From Candidatus Altimarinota bacterium (GTDB lineage: Bacteria; Patescibacteriota; Gracilibacteria; RBG-16-42-10; JAQVLK01), in assembly GCA_028704165.1 (NCBI GenBank), contig JAQVLK010000008.1, forward strand, positions 1 through 41,904: a stretch of 41,904 nucleotides of DNA, given 5' to 3'. Under the pieces are notes generated by a model. That model saw nothing but the letters and a program-made list of their open reading frames with translations, did no database searches and was not told where the DNA came from. Of the stretch, positions 1-7,861 are shown piece by piece. Position 1 is the first letter of the stretch, and the number at the start of each line of letters is the position of its first letter. The position numbers were made by a program, and so were the translations under genes.

Positions 1-367
1 TTTTGTTTCATAGTGATTAGGAGAGCGTTAGTCGGTCGTGACATGGTGGTTTTAGCTTAGTTTTCGCTAACCACTCTACCTTGCTATGCCAACCAAAAGG
101 TAACCCTAATTGCTGCAATCTTAACATTTTACTACAACATTTTAGCAAATTTCCGTCTGTACGTTTTATCACATAAATTGACCATGAGATATTTTACTTT
201 ATTGTATGACTAAAAACCCAGATAAGGAAGTAAATCAAGCTGATCTTGATTTATTAATCTCTTAAATAGATTGATTGAGAATTCTGATTACAGTGACTTC
301 ACAAACTTCTCCACCCTTCGACACTTCGCATTAGCTCAGTGCAAGCAAGCTCAGTGTCTCAAGATGA
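1..367. other. Left-edge intergenic stretch
   Basis: I see no convincing gene here. There is an imperfect hairpin at 46-74 (GTGGTT and AGC pairing with GCTAACCAC) and a 19-codon reading frame at 206-265 (plus strand, begins MTKNPDKE) that may be a gene remnant or chance. The stretch 315-362 carries the CPR-style repeat sequence CCCTTCGACACTTCGC followed by copies of AGCTCAGTG. Confidence 0.4.
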
Positions 368-1543
368 TTACAAAGATTTAACGAATCTTTCGACCCTCTC
401 CATACCATCCTTGATCTTCTCCTTCGAAGCAGCATAGGAGAAACGGATGTAGCCCTCACCATTGGAGCCAAAGTAGGTACCGGCTGTGCCGGCTACTCCT
501 TGTTCTTTGAGCATTCTCTCACCAAATTCCACCGCTGGAATACCGAAGTTTTTGATATTCATCATGATGTAGAAAGCCCCCTTTGGTAAGCGGGCAGAAA
601 CGCCTTCAATTTTGTTAATCTCAGCATGAATCAAGTCACGACGTTCTTTGAACTCCTTGACCATAGACTCTGCCTCGTCCTGAGGTCCAGTCAACGCTGC
701 CATAGCTCCGATCTGGGCAAACATACAAGTATTGCTAACATAATTGGTCATCAGATAATCGAAATAGTGACGAATGTCTTTATTAGCAATTACAGCATAG
801 CCCAATCTCCAACCTGTCATAGCATATGTTTTGGACCAACCATCCAGCAGGATAGTACGTTCCAGCATGCCCGGATATGAAATCGGACTAATAAATTCTC
901 CTTCGTAAACAATGCGCCAGTAGATCTCATCAGTCAGCACGTACAAATCATGCTTCAATACGAGCTCAACCAGTTTATCCATGGTTTTCTTATCGATCAC
1001 GCCTCCGGTCGGATTCTGAGGTGAATTCAGTACGATCATCTTGGTCTTGTCAGTAATAGCCGCTTCCAATTCCTTGATATCGAAGACAAAGTCGTTTTCT
1101 TCATTCAAGTTTACCCAAACTTTCTTGGCACCGAGGTAATCAACCATTGATTCGTAGATTGGATAGCCAGGATTGAAAAGAATCACCTCATCACCGGGAT
1201 CAACAATTGCTTGGATCGCAAAAGCCATAATGGGCTTACCACCGGGAGTAATAATAATGTCATCCGGATCAACGTTGATACCACGATTTTTATTCACATA
1301 ATCAGCCACGATTTCGCGTGCATCACGACGTCCGATCGTAGGACTATAGTGAGTCTCTCCCTTCTTCAAACCTTCGATCGCAGCTTCACGAATATGCATC
1401 GGTGTATCAAAATCAGGCTCTCCCACAGCTAGGGAAACAACCTTGTCGAGTTGTCCGGTACGAAGCAATTCATTGGCCATGTGAGAAACAGCAAAGGCTT
1501 TCTCTGTTCCGAGACGAGTCATGGCGGAAGCAAGTGGTTTCAT
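368..1543 (-). CDS. Class I/II pyridoxal-phosphate aminotransferase
   Basis: Cytosolic fold-type I aminotransferase of 391 residues, the normal length for the aspartate/aromatic aminotransferase group. Visible motifs are NPTG at 177-180, TDEIY near 204-208 (Asp205 contacts the PLP ring nitrogen), SKTYAMTGWRLGY at 237-249 with Lys238 as the Schiff-base lysine, and GYIRFSYA near the C-terminus with the substrate-carboxylate arginine. It is the third gene of a minus-strand run after the two transketolase subunits, 59 nt downstream of them. The amino donor cannot be assigned from sequence alone; an aspartate- or alanine-type enzyme is most likely. The ATG has no Shine-Dalgarno sequence. Confidence 0.9.
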   Translation of the reverse strand: MKPLASAMTRLGTEKAFAVSHMANELLRTGQLDKVVSLAVGEPDFDTPMHIREAAIEGLKKGETHYSPTIGRRDAREIVADYVNKNRGINVDPDDIIITPGGKPIMAFAIQAIVDPGDEVILFNPGYPIYESMVDYLGAKKVWVNLNEENDFVFDIKELEAAITDKTKMIVLNSPQNPTGGVIDKKTMDKLVELVLKHDLYVLTDEIYWRIVYEGEFISPISYPGMLERTILLDGWSKTYAMTGWRLGYAVIANKDIRHYFDYLMTNYVSNTCMFAQIGAMAALTGPQDEAESMVKEFKERRDLIHAEINKIEGVSARLPKGAFYIMMNIKNFGIPAVEFGERMLKEQGVAGTAGTYFGSNGEGYIRFSYAASKEKIKDGMERVERFVKSL

Positions 1544-1560
1544 GATGTAATTGTTAGTTG

Positions 1561-1580
1561 AGACGCATTGCCATGCGTCT
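1561..1580. repeat. 8-bp-arm perfect palindromic hairpin
   Basis: AGACGCAT-TGCC-ATGCGTCT lies between the aminotransferase and the transketolase C-subunit. It has no U-tract on the transcribed (minus) strand, so it looks like one of this genome's interspersed palindromes rather than a terminator. Confidence 0.65.
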
Positions 1581-1602
1581 TTACGGATATATAAGTAAAC
1601 TT

Positions 1603-2562
1603 TTATTTTCTCTTCAAGACCTTTCTTCCTTTCTCCACAATATCTTTCGCTAACATGCCGTATTTTTCCATCAGCTCTTCCGGCTTACCGGACTCTCCAA
1701 AAGTTCCCTGCACCCCAACCATCTCCATCGGTACCGGATGTTCTTGCACTAAAAATTCAGCAACTGCACTACCCATGCCTCCGAGCACAGAATGTTCTTC
1801 AGCTGTGACGATAGCACCACACTCTTTGGCAGCTTTCAAAACAGCTTCCTTGTCCAAAGGTTTGATAGTATGTAAATCAAGAACACGTACGCTAATTCCC
1901 TCTTTCTCAAGTTCTGCGGCTGCCAGCATAGACTGATAAAGCATCGGGCCACAAGCGATGATTGCCAAGTCTTTTCCGTCCCTGACTAAATTGGCCTTGC
2001 CAACTTCAAAAAGAGTATCTTCGGATGTTACCGTTGGCACTTTTTCACGTCCAAAACGCACAAAGACCGGACCTTTAAGTTTATAAGCAGCTTCGATTGC
2101 TTTCTTGGTCTGCCAATAATCAGCCGGCGCCAGTACTGTCATATTTGGCAGCACGCGAGTTGTTGCGATGTCTTCGAGCGATTGATGAGTCGCACCATCA
2201 GGTCCGACCGAGATACCGGCATGTGCGCCGCCAAATTTAACGTTTAGATTTGAATAACAAACCGTGTTACGGATCTGATCCCAAGCACGTCCGGAAAGGA
2301 AGACACAATAGGAGGTGATGAAAGGAATTTTACCAAGCAGACTCATACCGGCAGCCGTATTCACCATGTCTTGTTCCGAAATACCAACGTTAAAGAATTG
2401 TCCCGGATGTTTTTCGCGAAACTGTGAAGTCAGCGTGGACTTGGAAAGATCAGCGTCCAACACGACCACGTCTGGATCCTTGCTACCAAGTTCGATCAAG
2501 GCATCAGCCCAGCCCTGGCGCATCAGTTGCATTTCCGGATTTTCGAGATTGGTGATGTACAT
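1603..2562 (-). CDS. Transketolase, C-terminal subunit
   Basis: 319-residue protein matching the pyrimidine-binding plus C-terminal domains of transketolase. SEQDMVNTAAG at 62-72 contains Glu63, the conserved glutamate that activates thiamine diphosphate. The C-terminal transketolase domain occupies about 190-315. It forms a two-subunit enzyme with the upstream gene at 2597-3424 and moves two-carbon units in the non-oxidative pentose phosphate pathway. Split transketolases are usual in archaea and CPR bacteria. The 34-nt gap to the N-subunit holds a palindromic repeat. A 1-deoxyxylulose-5-phosphate synthase is less likely because that enzyme is normally a single chain. Confidence 0.9.
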   Translation of the reverse strand: MYITNLENPEMQLMRQGWADALIELGSKDPDVVVLDADLSKSTLTSQFREKHPGQFFNVGISEQDMVNTAAGMSLLGKIPFITSYCVFLSGRAWDQIRNTVCYSNLNVKFGGAHAGISVGPDGATHQSLEDIATTRVLPNMTVLAPADYWQTKKAIEAAYKLKGPVFVRFGREKVPTVTSEDTLFEVGKANLVRDGKDLAIIACGPMLYQSMLAAAELEKEGISVRVLDLHTIKPLDKEAVLKAAKECGAIVTAEEHSVLGGMGSAVAEFLVQEHPVPMEMVGVQGTFGESGKPEELMEKYGMLAKDIVEKGRKVLKRK

Positions 2563-2575
2563 AAAATTTATTAAA

Positions 2576-2599
2576 GCTAGTTAGCTAACTAGCTAATTA
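2576..2599. repeat. GCTAGTTAG palindrome at the tkt subunit junction
   Basis: GCTAGTTAGCTAACTAGC (2576-2593) is a perfect 18-bp palindrome continuing as TAATTA. It supplies the stop codon of the upstream transketolase N-subunit. Related sequences lie at 19731-19750 and 20311-20328 around ruvA. Confidence 0.7.
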
Positions 2600-3424
2600 A
2601 GCCAGTTCCTCCAGAGCGAGCTTAAGTTCTTCATCACTGGGTGCCTTGCCATGCCAGCCGGCCACGTCCTCCATATAGGAGATACCTTTTCCTTTGTGAG
2701 TTTTGGCGATGATCACAGACGGTTTACCGACAAAGGAAGTAGCTTTGGCATAAGCACGCAAAACATCTTCAATGTCGTGACCATCACATTCCACAACATG
2801 CCAGTTGAAAGCTTCCCACTTTTCTTTGAGCGGTGCTATACCCATGACTTCTTCACAAGTACCGTCAATTTGCAAGTTATTGTAATCGACTAGAGCAATT
2901 AGATTATCCAATTTGTAATGCGCAGCTGTCATGATAGCCCCCCAGATCTGCCCCTCTTGTAATTCTCCGTCTCCCAATAAACAAAAGACCTTATTTTCTT
3001 TGTGATTGACTTTGGTCGCAAGAGCAACTCCGCTGGCTATTGAAAGTCCCTGCCCCAATGACCCGGCACCTACTTCGATACCAGGAACTTTGCCCTTACC
3101 GGGATGTCCTTGCAGTGGAGAGCCAAGGTTGCGAAAGGTCCAGAGGATTTCCTTGTCAAAAAAGCCGGCTTCGGCCAAAGCGGAATAATAGATAGGAGTA
3201 ACGTGACCTTTGGAAAGGATAAAGTAGTCACGCTCGGGATTACTAACATCTTTGGGATCGTAATGCATCACCGAAAAATAAAGAACAGCCATCAGCTCGA
3301 CGGCTGAGAGCGAGCCTCCGGGATGTCCGGAACCGGCTGCATGCACCATCTTCACGATGTCACGTCTTAGCTCTTTGGACATTTCTATTAACTGTGGAAC
3401 TGTGAAATTGTGCGGGTTTTGCAT
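2597..3424 (-). CDS. Transketolase, N-terminal subunit
   Basis: 275-residue thiamine-diphosphate-binding half of transketolase. GHPGGSLSAVELM near residues 33-45 and the ThDP motif starting GDGELQEG and ending at DYNN (about 151-183) are clear. His and Gly residues of the diphosphate-binding region are present. It is the first gene of the minus-strand operon tktN-tktC-aminotransferase, with promoter 3454-3481 and a leader of about 23 nt. Its TAA stop lies inside the GCTAGTTAG palindrome, so the repeat abuts or has slightly remodelled the 3' end. Confidence 0.92.
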   Translation of the reverse strand: MQNPHNFTVPQLIEMSKELRRDIVKMVHAAGSGHPGGSLSAVELMAVLYFSVMHYDPKDVSNPERDYFILSKGHVTPIYYSALAEAGFFDKEILWTFRNLGSPLQGHPGKGKVPGIEVGAGSLGQGLSIASGVALATKVNHKENKVFCLLGDGELQEGQIWGAIMTAAHYKLDNLIALVDYNNLQIDGTCEEVMGIAPLKEKWEAFNWHVVECDGHDIEDVLRAYAKATSFVGKPSVIIAKTHKGKGISYMEDVAGWHGKAPSDEELKLALEELA

Positions 3425-3453
3425 ACCGTAAGGTTTTCAAATTCAGTACGTCT

Positions 3454-3481
3454 AATATACCCGCTGACGGATAAATTTCAA
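3454..3481 (-). promoter_or_regulatory. Promoter of the transketolase operon
   Basis: On the minus strand TTGAAA (3476-3481), a 16-bp spacer and TATATT (3454-3459). Predicted transcription start is near 3447, 23 nt before the ATG. Confidence 0.65.
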
Positions 3482-3517
3482 GCAGACTAGAATTTATCAG
3501 CTAAGCATGTCTGCTTG
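3479..3517. repeat. 9-bp inverted repeat at the sigma factor 3' end
   Basis: CAAGCAGAC (3479-3487) and GTCTGCTTG (3509-3517) could form a hairpin across the last codons and stop of the sigma gene. There is no U-tract after it, and it overlaps the -35 of the next operon. Confidence 0.4.
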
Positions 3518-4317
3518 AGCAAGTTTCTTAGATGTTTCTCGGCAACTCCTAGAGTTTGTATGACTGTTTCCCTGGAAATGTCTAGTTCCGCTGCAATATC
3601 TGTCAATTCCTTATCTTCAAGATATTTCTTTTCGAGCAAAGTTTTCTGTAAATCAGTTAGTCTCTGCATCTCTGCCAGCACAATCTCCATTTCAGAACTA
3701 TGTTCCAATCTTTTTAGAACTTCATCCCAACCTTTATCAGCTACAAAATCCCCCAGTACAGAATCACTGTCTTCCCCCACTGGTTCATCCAAGGAAACTA
3801 TCTTGTTTGTCCTATAGTAAGCAAGCCACTCCTCAAGATTCGCTATAGTCACACTATCATCAAAAAGATCTAGTTTCTCACATTCAGCATAGAGCTCCTG
3901 GGCATTAGGATAATCTCTGTTAACTCTTTTGAATTCCTCAGTCAAGCGCTGCAAGGTCCTCTCCTTATAATTAAGTTTCTTGCACCAAGTAGTTTGTAAG
4001 GAATCGGAATTTAAGATAGCCTGCCTAATCCACCAAGAGGCATAAGTTATGAGCCGGTTATTTTTAGTGAGATCGAATTTCCGAATAGCTTTGATAAAGC
4101 CCATTACTCCTTCATTAAACAAATCCTTAAAAAGTGTTTCGTTAGCCCTCGAATATTTACGAGCCAGAGAAGCAATGATACGCAAATTATTTTTAACCAA
4201 CTTATCAAGCACCACAACATCTCCTTTTTGGACTTTTTGAATCAATTCTCTTTCCTCTTCTTGGGAAAGTCTCTTATAAGAATCGATTGCTGCTGTGATG
4301 GCAGGAAGTGTTTCCAT
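3487..4317 (-). CDS. Sigma-70 family RNA polymerase sigma factor (RpoH-like group)
   Basis: Sigma factor of 276 residues from the ATG at 4317. It lacks region 1.1 but has a region 1.2-like start (ITAAIDSYKRLSQEEEREL), region 2 with NLRIIASLARKY and ITYASWWIRQAI (the -10-binding helix), a region 3-like middle and a region 4 helix-turn-helix (LTDIAAELDISRETV) at the C-terminus. Size and architecture resemble RpoH or group 2 sigmas rather than a full RpoD. An upstream in-frame GTG (4344) overlaps the predicted -10 box, so the ATG at 4317 is the better start. It has its own promoter and lies upstream of, and codirectional with, the transketolase operon. Which genes it serves cannot be told from the window. 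Confidence 0.88.
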   Translation of the reverse strand: METLPAITAAIDSYKRLSQEEERELIQKVQKGDVVVLDKLVKNNLRIIASLARKYSRANETLFKDLFNEGVMGFIKAIRKFDLTKNNRLITYASWWIRQAILNSDSLQTTWCKKLNYKERTLQRLTEEFKRVNRDYPNAQELYAECEKLDLFDDSVTIANLEEWLAYYRTNKIVSLDEPVGEDSDSVLGDFVADKGWDEVLKRLEHSSEMEIVLAEMQRLTDLQKTLLEKKYLEDKELTDIAAELDISRETVIQTLGVAEKHLRNLLKQTCLADKF

Positions 4318-4342
4318 TTGGTATATCTTAAAATTGGAAAGC

Positions 4343-4371
4343 ACTATAGCTTGTTAAGATTCTGTTTGCAA
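4343..4371 (-). promoter_or_regulatory. Promoter of the sigma factor gene
   Basis: Minus strand: TTGCAA (4366-4371), 17-bp spacer, TATAGT (4343-4348). Transcription would start near 4336, which excludes the upstream GTG start. Confidence 0.7.
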
Positions 4372-4653
4372 AAATTCTGCACGAATAAACCATCTTCACA
4401 CTAATCATTCCGAGCCATTTCAAGCCAGTATTTTCATCTCCATTTGGATCAAAAATTCGTAGACCTGCCTACCGGCAGGCAGGTTCGTAATGGTCCCATC
4501 CCTATTCGTATTGGTCCCATCACATCTTAATCTTTTCTTAATCCTTCAATTCGTTTCACTCTCTCAGGACAAGTGTCAATACATTAATGACTATTGTAAG
4601 CATTACTAGTACCGTGCTTGTGGTGAGGGTAGCGAAGCGGAGTCGAACCATCT
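4372..4653. repeat. Repeat-filled intergenic region
   Basis: No gene seen. Holds the palindrome CCTGCCTACCGGCAGGCAGG (4464-4483), followed at once by two copies of a 17-nt unit, TTCGTAATGGTCCCATC (4484-4500) and TTCGTATTGGTCCCATC (4505-4521), with a 21-nt period. ATTCGTA also precedes the palindrome, as if the palindrome had landed inside a tandem repeat. Confidence 0.6.
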
Positions 4654-5076
4654 TTGTTTGCTATCGTTAGTTCAGGGCAATGGGTGTCCCCGGCACGCTC
4701 GCTCGCGAGCGACGTGCCCCGGGAGGGAGACTATTGTCAAAATTCCGGAAAAAGCCGCCTTTCCAGCTTGCAAAAGAATGTCAGGTATCATACAATCGCT
4801 CCCATTAAACTAATCAAAAAAATACCAGTGACAATTAAAATACCCTTCTCTCAGCAAATCTACGATTCAGCAAGTGATAAGGTTCACAGTATCAGGATAG
4901 TAGAGAACAATTCTGGTTCAAGAGAGGATCGCCGCAGATTTCGTTACCTCCTCCAAATAGGTTACCAAGATCAAGTTACTGTGAAATTAGAAATACTTCC
5001 TGAGAATGAGGAAACATTAAAAAGACTAATAGATTACGGCATCCGAAGTAGTGCTGCCAAAGCAGAAGGATATTAA
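4654..5076 (+). CDS. Small orphan protein, start uncertain
   Basis: I do not recognise this protein. The open frame runs 140 codons from a TTG. Its first ~38 codons overlap a CG-rich interspersed palindrome (4695-4717) that recurs at 26747-26770, so the true start may be the TTG at 4768 or a GTG further on. The C-terminal ~85 residues look protein-like: a basic, mixed beta/alpha stretch (IKLIKKIPVTIKIPF) ending in LKRLIDYGIRSSAAKAEGY. It sits 77 nt before another small orphan on the same strand; the two could be a pair. Confidence 0.35.
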   Translation: MFAIVSSGQWVSPARSLASDVPREGDYCQNSGKSRLSSLQKNVRYHTIAPIKLIKKIPVTIKIPFSQQIYDSASDKVHSIRIVENNSGSREDRRRFRYLLQIGYQDQVTVKLEILPENEETLKRLIDYGIRSSAAKAEGY

Positions 5077-5153
5077 GAGCAGCCCCGTATCGTAGTATTT
5101 GACAATACTCCCCGTCTTTGTTAACTTCCTGCCCGGTTTTAACCATATCTACC

Positions 5154-5408
5154 ATGCCTCTCGAAAATCCTAATCTCAAAGTTTCTGAAGTCACTACTCC
5201 ACACGAAATTGCTGTTAACCGTGGTGGCATAAGAAAGATAATTATCGCTAGTTCAATTAGAAATGGTGTTCCTATGGCCTATTATGGAACCGCTTTTCAT
5301 CTCCAGATTGAACGAGAAGATGGTGTTCATATTGAACCCCACGACTTAGAAGGCAATGAAACTGTAGAGCAGATACTTAGTAGTCTTTTCCCTGAGCAAG
5401 CTGAGTAA
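5154..5408 (+). CDS. Small orphan protein
   Basis: 84-residue protein of unknown function from the ATG at 5154 (MPLENPNLK); an in-frame upstream TTG at 5118 is less likely. It contains IRKIIIASSIRNGVP and an acidic C-terminal helix (TVEQILSSLFPEQAE). No signal peptide or membrane segment. A hairpin AGTATT-TGAC-AATACT (5094-5109) upstream contains a TTGACA, but the matching -10 is poor. It lies just ahead of the promoter of the ribosomal cluster. Confidence 0.45.
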   Translation: MPLENPNLKVSEVTTPHEIAVNRGGIRKIIIASSIRNGVPMAYYGTAFHLQIEREDGVHIEPHDLEGNETVEQILSSLFPEQAE

Positions 5409-5411
5409 AGA

Positions 5412-5440
5412 TTGACAGCAGCACTCTCCCCTGCTAGACT
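5412..5440 (+). promoter_or_regulatory. Promoter of rpsF-ssb-rpsR-trmD
   Basis: TTGACA (5412-5417), 17-bp spacer, TAGACT (5435-5440). Predicted start is near 5447, leaving a leader of about 65 nt, the longest in the window. Confidence 0.75.
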
Positions 5441-5467
5441 CTTCCCGCAAATTCGGAATATATTTCT

Positions 5468-5494
5468 CCCGACTTCACTAATTATAAGTCGCGG
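5468..5494 (+). promoter_or_regulatory. Leader hairpin before rpsF, possible S6:S18 autoregulatory element
   Basis: GACTT (5471-5475) pairs with AAGTC (5486-5490), flanked by CCC and GCGG so that CC/GG can pair around an asymmetric bulge. The S6:S18 leader motif known from many bacteria is a hairpin with a CCG-containing bulge, and this leader is unusually long. The match is only suggestive. Confidence 0.35.
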
Positions 5495-5511
5495 ATAACC
5501 CCCACAGAAAT

Positions 5512-6222
5512 ATGGCAAACAAGAGAGTTATTAATGAAGCAGGCAAAACTGCTTACGAGATCATGGTGATCCTCCCCAACGATCTGGGCGACCAGAAGAC
5601 CAAGGGAGAGATTGAAGCTGTCAAAACATTGATTACGGAGCGCGATGGAGAAGTCACGCACGAAGATCTTTGGGGTAGCAGAAATCTAGCTTTCCCTATG
5701 AGGGGATATGATGCCGGCTACTATTTTGTCTTAAATTTTATCCTCCCAGGCAACAAATTGTCAGATCTCAATAAGAGTTTGAGATTGAACACTATTTTAC
5801 TTAGATTTTTAATTTCTGCTACTCCTACTGATTATAAGCCGCTTGTCTTGAATGAGGACAAGGAAAGACTTGGCCTACACATTGAGCTTAGAGATCTTTC
5901 TGATATCGACAGTCTTTTCAAAAAGAGAGAAGATAAATTTGAAAAGAATCCTGACAAGAAAGGCCGACCCGAAGCTCCTGCCAAGACTGCTCCGGAAGTA
6001 CGAACCCCAGTCGTAGAAAAACCCGTGAAAGTAGCTCCCAAAATTGAAGAAAAGGCCCCTGTCAAAAAAGTTACTCCGGTTGTAGAAGAAGCTCCTAAGG
6101 AAGAGGCCAAACCTGCCAAGAAAGCTGTTGTCAAAGAAGCTCCCAAGGAAGAGGAAAATGCCGAGGACAGATTGGCAGAACTCGATCGTAAATTGGATGA
6201 GCTACTCAATAAAGATCTCTAA
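5512..6222 (+). CDS. rpsF: Ribosomal protein bS6 with a long charged C-terminal tail
   Basis: Residues 13-110 form the S6 fold (AYEIMVILPNDL start, then the segment around NLAFPMRGYDAGYYFV). Typical S6 is about 95-130 residues; this protein has 236. The extra ~120 residues are rich in Lys, Glu, Ala, Pro and Val, with near-repeats of EAPKEE, and end in a short helix (DRLAELDRKLDELLNKDL). S6 binds S18 and 16S rRNA in the small-subunit platform. It is first in the operon rpsF-ssb-rpsR-trmD. Some bacteria add poly-Glu or low-complexity tails to S6, but the function of this one is unknown. The stop codon touches a palindrome. Confidence 0.95.
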   Translation: MANKRVINEAGKTAYEIMVILPNDLGDQKTKGEIEAVKTLITERDGEVTHEDLWGSRNLAFPMRGYDAGYYFVLNFILPGNKLSDLNKSLRLNTILLRFLISATPTDYKPLVLNEDKERLGLHIELRDLSDIDSLFKKREDKFEKNPDKKGRPEAPAKTAPEVRTPVVEKPVKVAPKIEEKAPVKKVTPVVEEAPKEEAKPAKKAVVKEAPKEEENAEDRLAELDRKLDELLNKDL

Positions 6223-6238
6223 TCCGCCAGAGGCGGAT
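6222..6238. repeat. TCCGCC/GGCGGA palindrome
   Basis: ATCCGCC-AGA-GGCGGAT begins at the last base of the rpsF stop codon. It belongs to a palindrome family also seen at 20980-20994, 26720-26736, 33488-33500 and 33536-33549. Confidence 0.7.
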
Positions 6239-6296
6239 CTCCGCTCCGCTTCGAGACTCTCATAATTAAGTAATTTAACATTAATCCAAAAGACAC

Positions 6297-6764
6297 ATGC
6301 GAAGCGTAAACAAAGTAATTCTGATCGGACATCTTACTCGTGATCCAGAGTTACGTCAGACCGCCAATGGTCACCCTGTAGCAACTTTCTCAATTGCTAC
6401 CAATCGTTACTGGACTACCAGCGAAGGTCAAAAACAAGAATCTACTGAATTTCATGATCTTGTAGCTTGGGGAAGACTAGCTGAGATCTGTCACGAGAAC
6501 CTGACCAAAGGTTGTGCTATCTATGTAGAAGGTCGCCTACACACCCGCAACTGGGATTCTCCAGAAGGTGGCAAACGTTATAAGACCGAGGTTGTAGTAA
6601 GCGAGTTAAACATTTTGATGCGCAAGAACGGTACTAGTGCAGAAGGACCAACAGGTGGCGTTGAATTTGATAAAGAGTTAGATAGCTCGACTGAAGATTT
6701 TGGATCCGAAATGGATCTCGATCTCGATTCTGGTGGACTACCAGGAGAAGAAGATAAAAAGTAA
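6297..6764 (+). CDS. ssb: Single-stranded DNA-binding protein
   Basis: 155 residues. The OB-fold occupies about 1-112, starting SVNKVILIGHLTRDPELR and containing EFHDLVAWGRLAEI and YVEGRLHTRNWDSPEGGKRY. The tail is acidic (DSSTEDFGSEMDLDLDS), but the very end (GLPGEEDKK) does not match the canonical Asp-Asp-Asp-Ile-Pro-Phe tip that recruits partner proteins. Its position between rpsF and rpsR is the classical bacterial arrangement. It protects single-stranded DNA in replication and repair. Confidence 0.96.
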   Translation: MRSVNKVILIGHLTRDPELRQTANGHPVATFSIATNRYWTTSEGQKQESTEFHDLVAWGRLAEICHENLTKGCAIYVEGRLHTRNWDSPEGGKRYKTEVVVSELNILMRKNGTSAEGPTGGVEFDKELDSSTEDFGSEMDLDLDSGGLPGEEDKK

Positions 6765-6782
6765 TTTTAACCAGCAAGCAAG

Positions 6783-7058
6783 ATGGCAAATCCTACTATC
6801 AAAAAACGTAATATCTTAAATCAGGCCAAGAAGCAGAAGCGTTGCATGATGTGCGTCAAACAATGCAGCCATGCTGATTACAAAGACTTGAGATTGCTCT
6901 CAACCTATCTCTCATCTTTCGCACGTATTCTGCCTCGCCGTTATACCGGCACCTGTGTCAGACATCAAAAGATGGTCACTAATGCCATCAAGAAATCCAG
7001 ATTAATGGGACTTCTACCTTACACTATCCATCACAAACAATACGCCAAGGGCGAATAA
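6783..7058 (+). CDS. rpsR: Ribosomal protein bS18
   Basis: 91 residues, basic. Cys21, Cys24, Cys28 and Cys58 form a zinc-ribbon pattern (CMMCVKQC and TCVRHQ), so this is the zinc-containing type. The core LRLLSTYLSSFARILPRRYTG and TNAIKKSRLMGLLPYT are diagnostic. It partners S6 on the 16S platform. It follows ssb by 18 nt. The usual next gene, rplI (L9), is absent and trmD follows instead, in keeping with reports that several CPR groups lack L9. Confidence 0.95.
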   Translation: MANPTIKKRNILNQAKKQKRCMMCVKQCSHADYKDLRLLSTYLSSFARILPRRYTGTCVRHQKMVTNAIKKSRLMGLLPYTIHHKQYAKGE

Positions 7059-7079
7059 GTTTCTTTTGGGAAAAGATCT

Positions 7080-7799
7080 ATGACTTTTCACATCATTACT
7101 TTATTTCCAGAAATGTTCTCTTCAGTCTTTGAGGAGAACATTTTTTTACGCGGGATCAAGAAGGGTTTAGTTCAAGTAAACCTAGTTAATCTACGCGACT
7201 ATTGCAAAGGACCTCACAAGCAGGCTTGCCTTGCCGAAGCTCCAAAAGATCGTAAGCAGGCTTGCCTTGCCGAAGCTCAGAAAGAGCGAAGGCAGGCTGA
7301 CGATCGTCCTTTTGGTGGTGGCGCCGGCATGTTACTGATGCCGGAACCGCTCTTTGCTTGTATTGAGGATTTACAAAAGAAGTTTCCCAAAGCCAAAGTG
7401 ATCTTTCTCACTCCGCAAGGAAAGAAGTTCACGCAAAAAACTGCCATGCGTTATGCTAAAAAGGAAGATTTAATCCTACTTTGTGGGCATTATGAAGGGA
7501 TTGATCAGCGCGTGAGAGACTCTTTGGTAGATGAGGAAATTTCAATCGGAGATTATGTCCTAACTGGCGGAGAGATCCCGGCCATGATCTTAGTGAACGC
7601 CATTTCACGTATGCTTCCGGGATTTTTGGGCAAAGACGAATCCGCGGAAGAAGACTCCTTTATGCCGGCACTCGGAGGTAAAAAGGAATATCCACACTAC
7701 ACTCGCCCTGCCGACTTCCGCGGGATGAAGGTCCCGGACGTATTACTGTCCGGCAATCATGCGGAGATCAGTAAGTGGAGGATGAAGCATTTGAAGTAA
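7080..7799 (+). CDS. trmD: tRNA (guanine-37-N1)-methyltransferase with a 24-residue tandem insertion
   Basis: 239-residue TrmD, which uses S-adenosylmethionine to make m1G37 and so prevents frameshifting. FHIITLFPEMF (3-13), DDRPFGGGAGMLL (74-86), the knot motif CGHYEGIDQRV, SIGDYVLTGGE and LLSGNHAEISKWR are all present. Between NLRDYCKGPH and DDRPF sits an unusual insertion: two 12-residue units, KQACLAEAPKDR and KQACLAEAQKER (47-70), encoded by a repeated DNA sequence. The protein ends directly after the NHAEI-KWR helix, so the usual C-terminal extension is shorter. The frame is intact, so the gene is probably functional. Confidence 0.93.
   Translation: MTFHIITLFPEMFSSVFEENIFLRGIKKGLVQVNLVNLRDYCKGPHKQACLAEAPKDRKQACLAEAQKERRQADDRPFGGGAGMLLMPEPLFACIEDLQKKFPKAKVIFLTPQGKKFTQKTAMRYAKKEDLILLCGHYEGIDQRVRDSLVDEEISIGDYVLTGGEIPAMILVNAISRMLPGFLGKDESAEEDSFMPALGGKKEYPHYTRPADFRGMKVPDVLLSGNHAEISKWRMKHLK
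7218..7277. repeat. Two in-frame repeat copies inside trmD
   Basis: The same 24-nt sequence occurs at 7218-7241 and 7254-7277 (period 36 nt, 12 codons), with a partial third copy near 7289-7298. Its core GCCTTGCCGAAGCT also occurs (reverse strand) in the intergenic repeat at about 26501-26521. Confidence 0.8.
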
Positions 7800-7803
7800 C
7801 ACA

Positions 7804-7832
7804 TTGACTTCTAATGAGTATTTCATTATAAT
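7804..7832 (+). promoter_or_regulatory. Consensus promoter of the 323-codon orphan gene
   Basis: TTGACT (7804-7809), 17-bp spacer, TATAAT (7827-7832). Predicted start is near 7839, about 23 nt before the ATG at 7862. Confidence 0.85.
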
Positions 7833-7861
7833 ACTCGCCAATTTTAAGTTTTTTGCATTTT

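Noticed and set aside
4342..4344. GTG as the start codon of the sigma factor
   Set aside because: It overlaps the predicted -10 box at 4343-4348, so it would lie upstream of the transcript; the ATG at 4317 is preferred.
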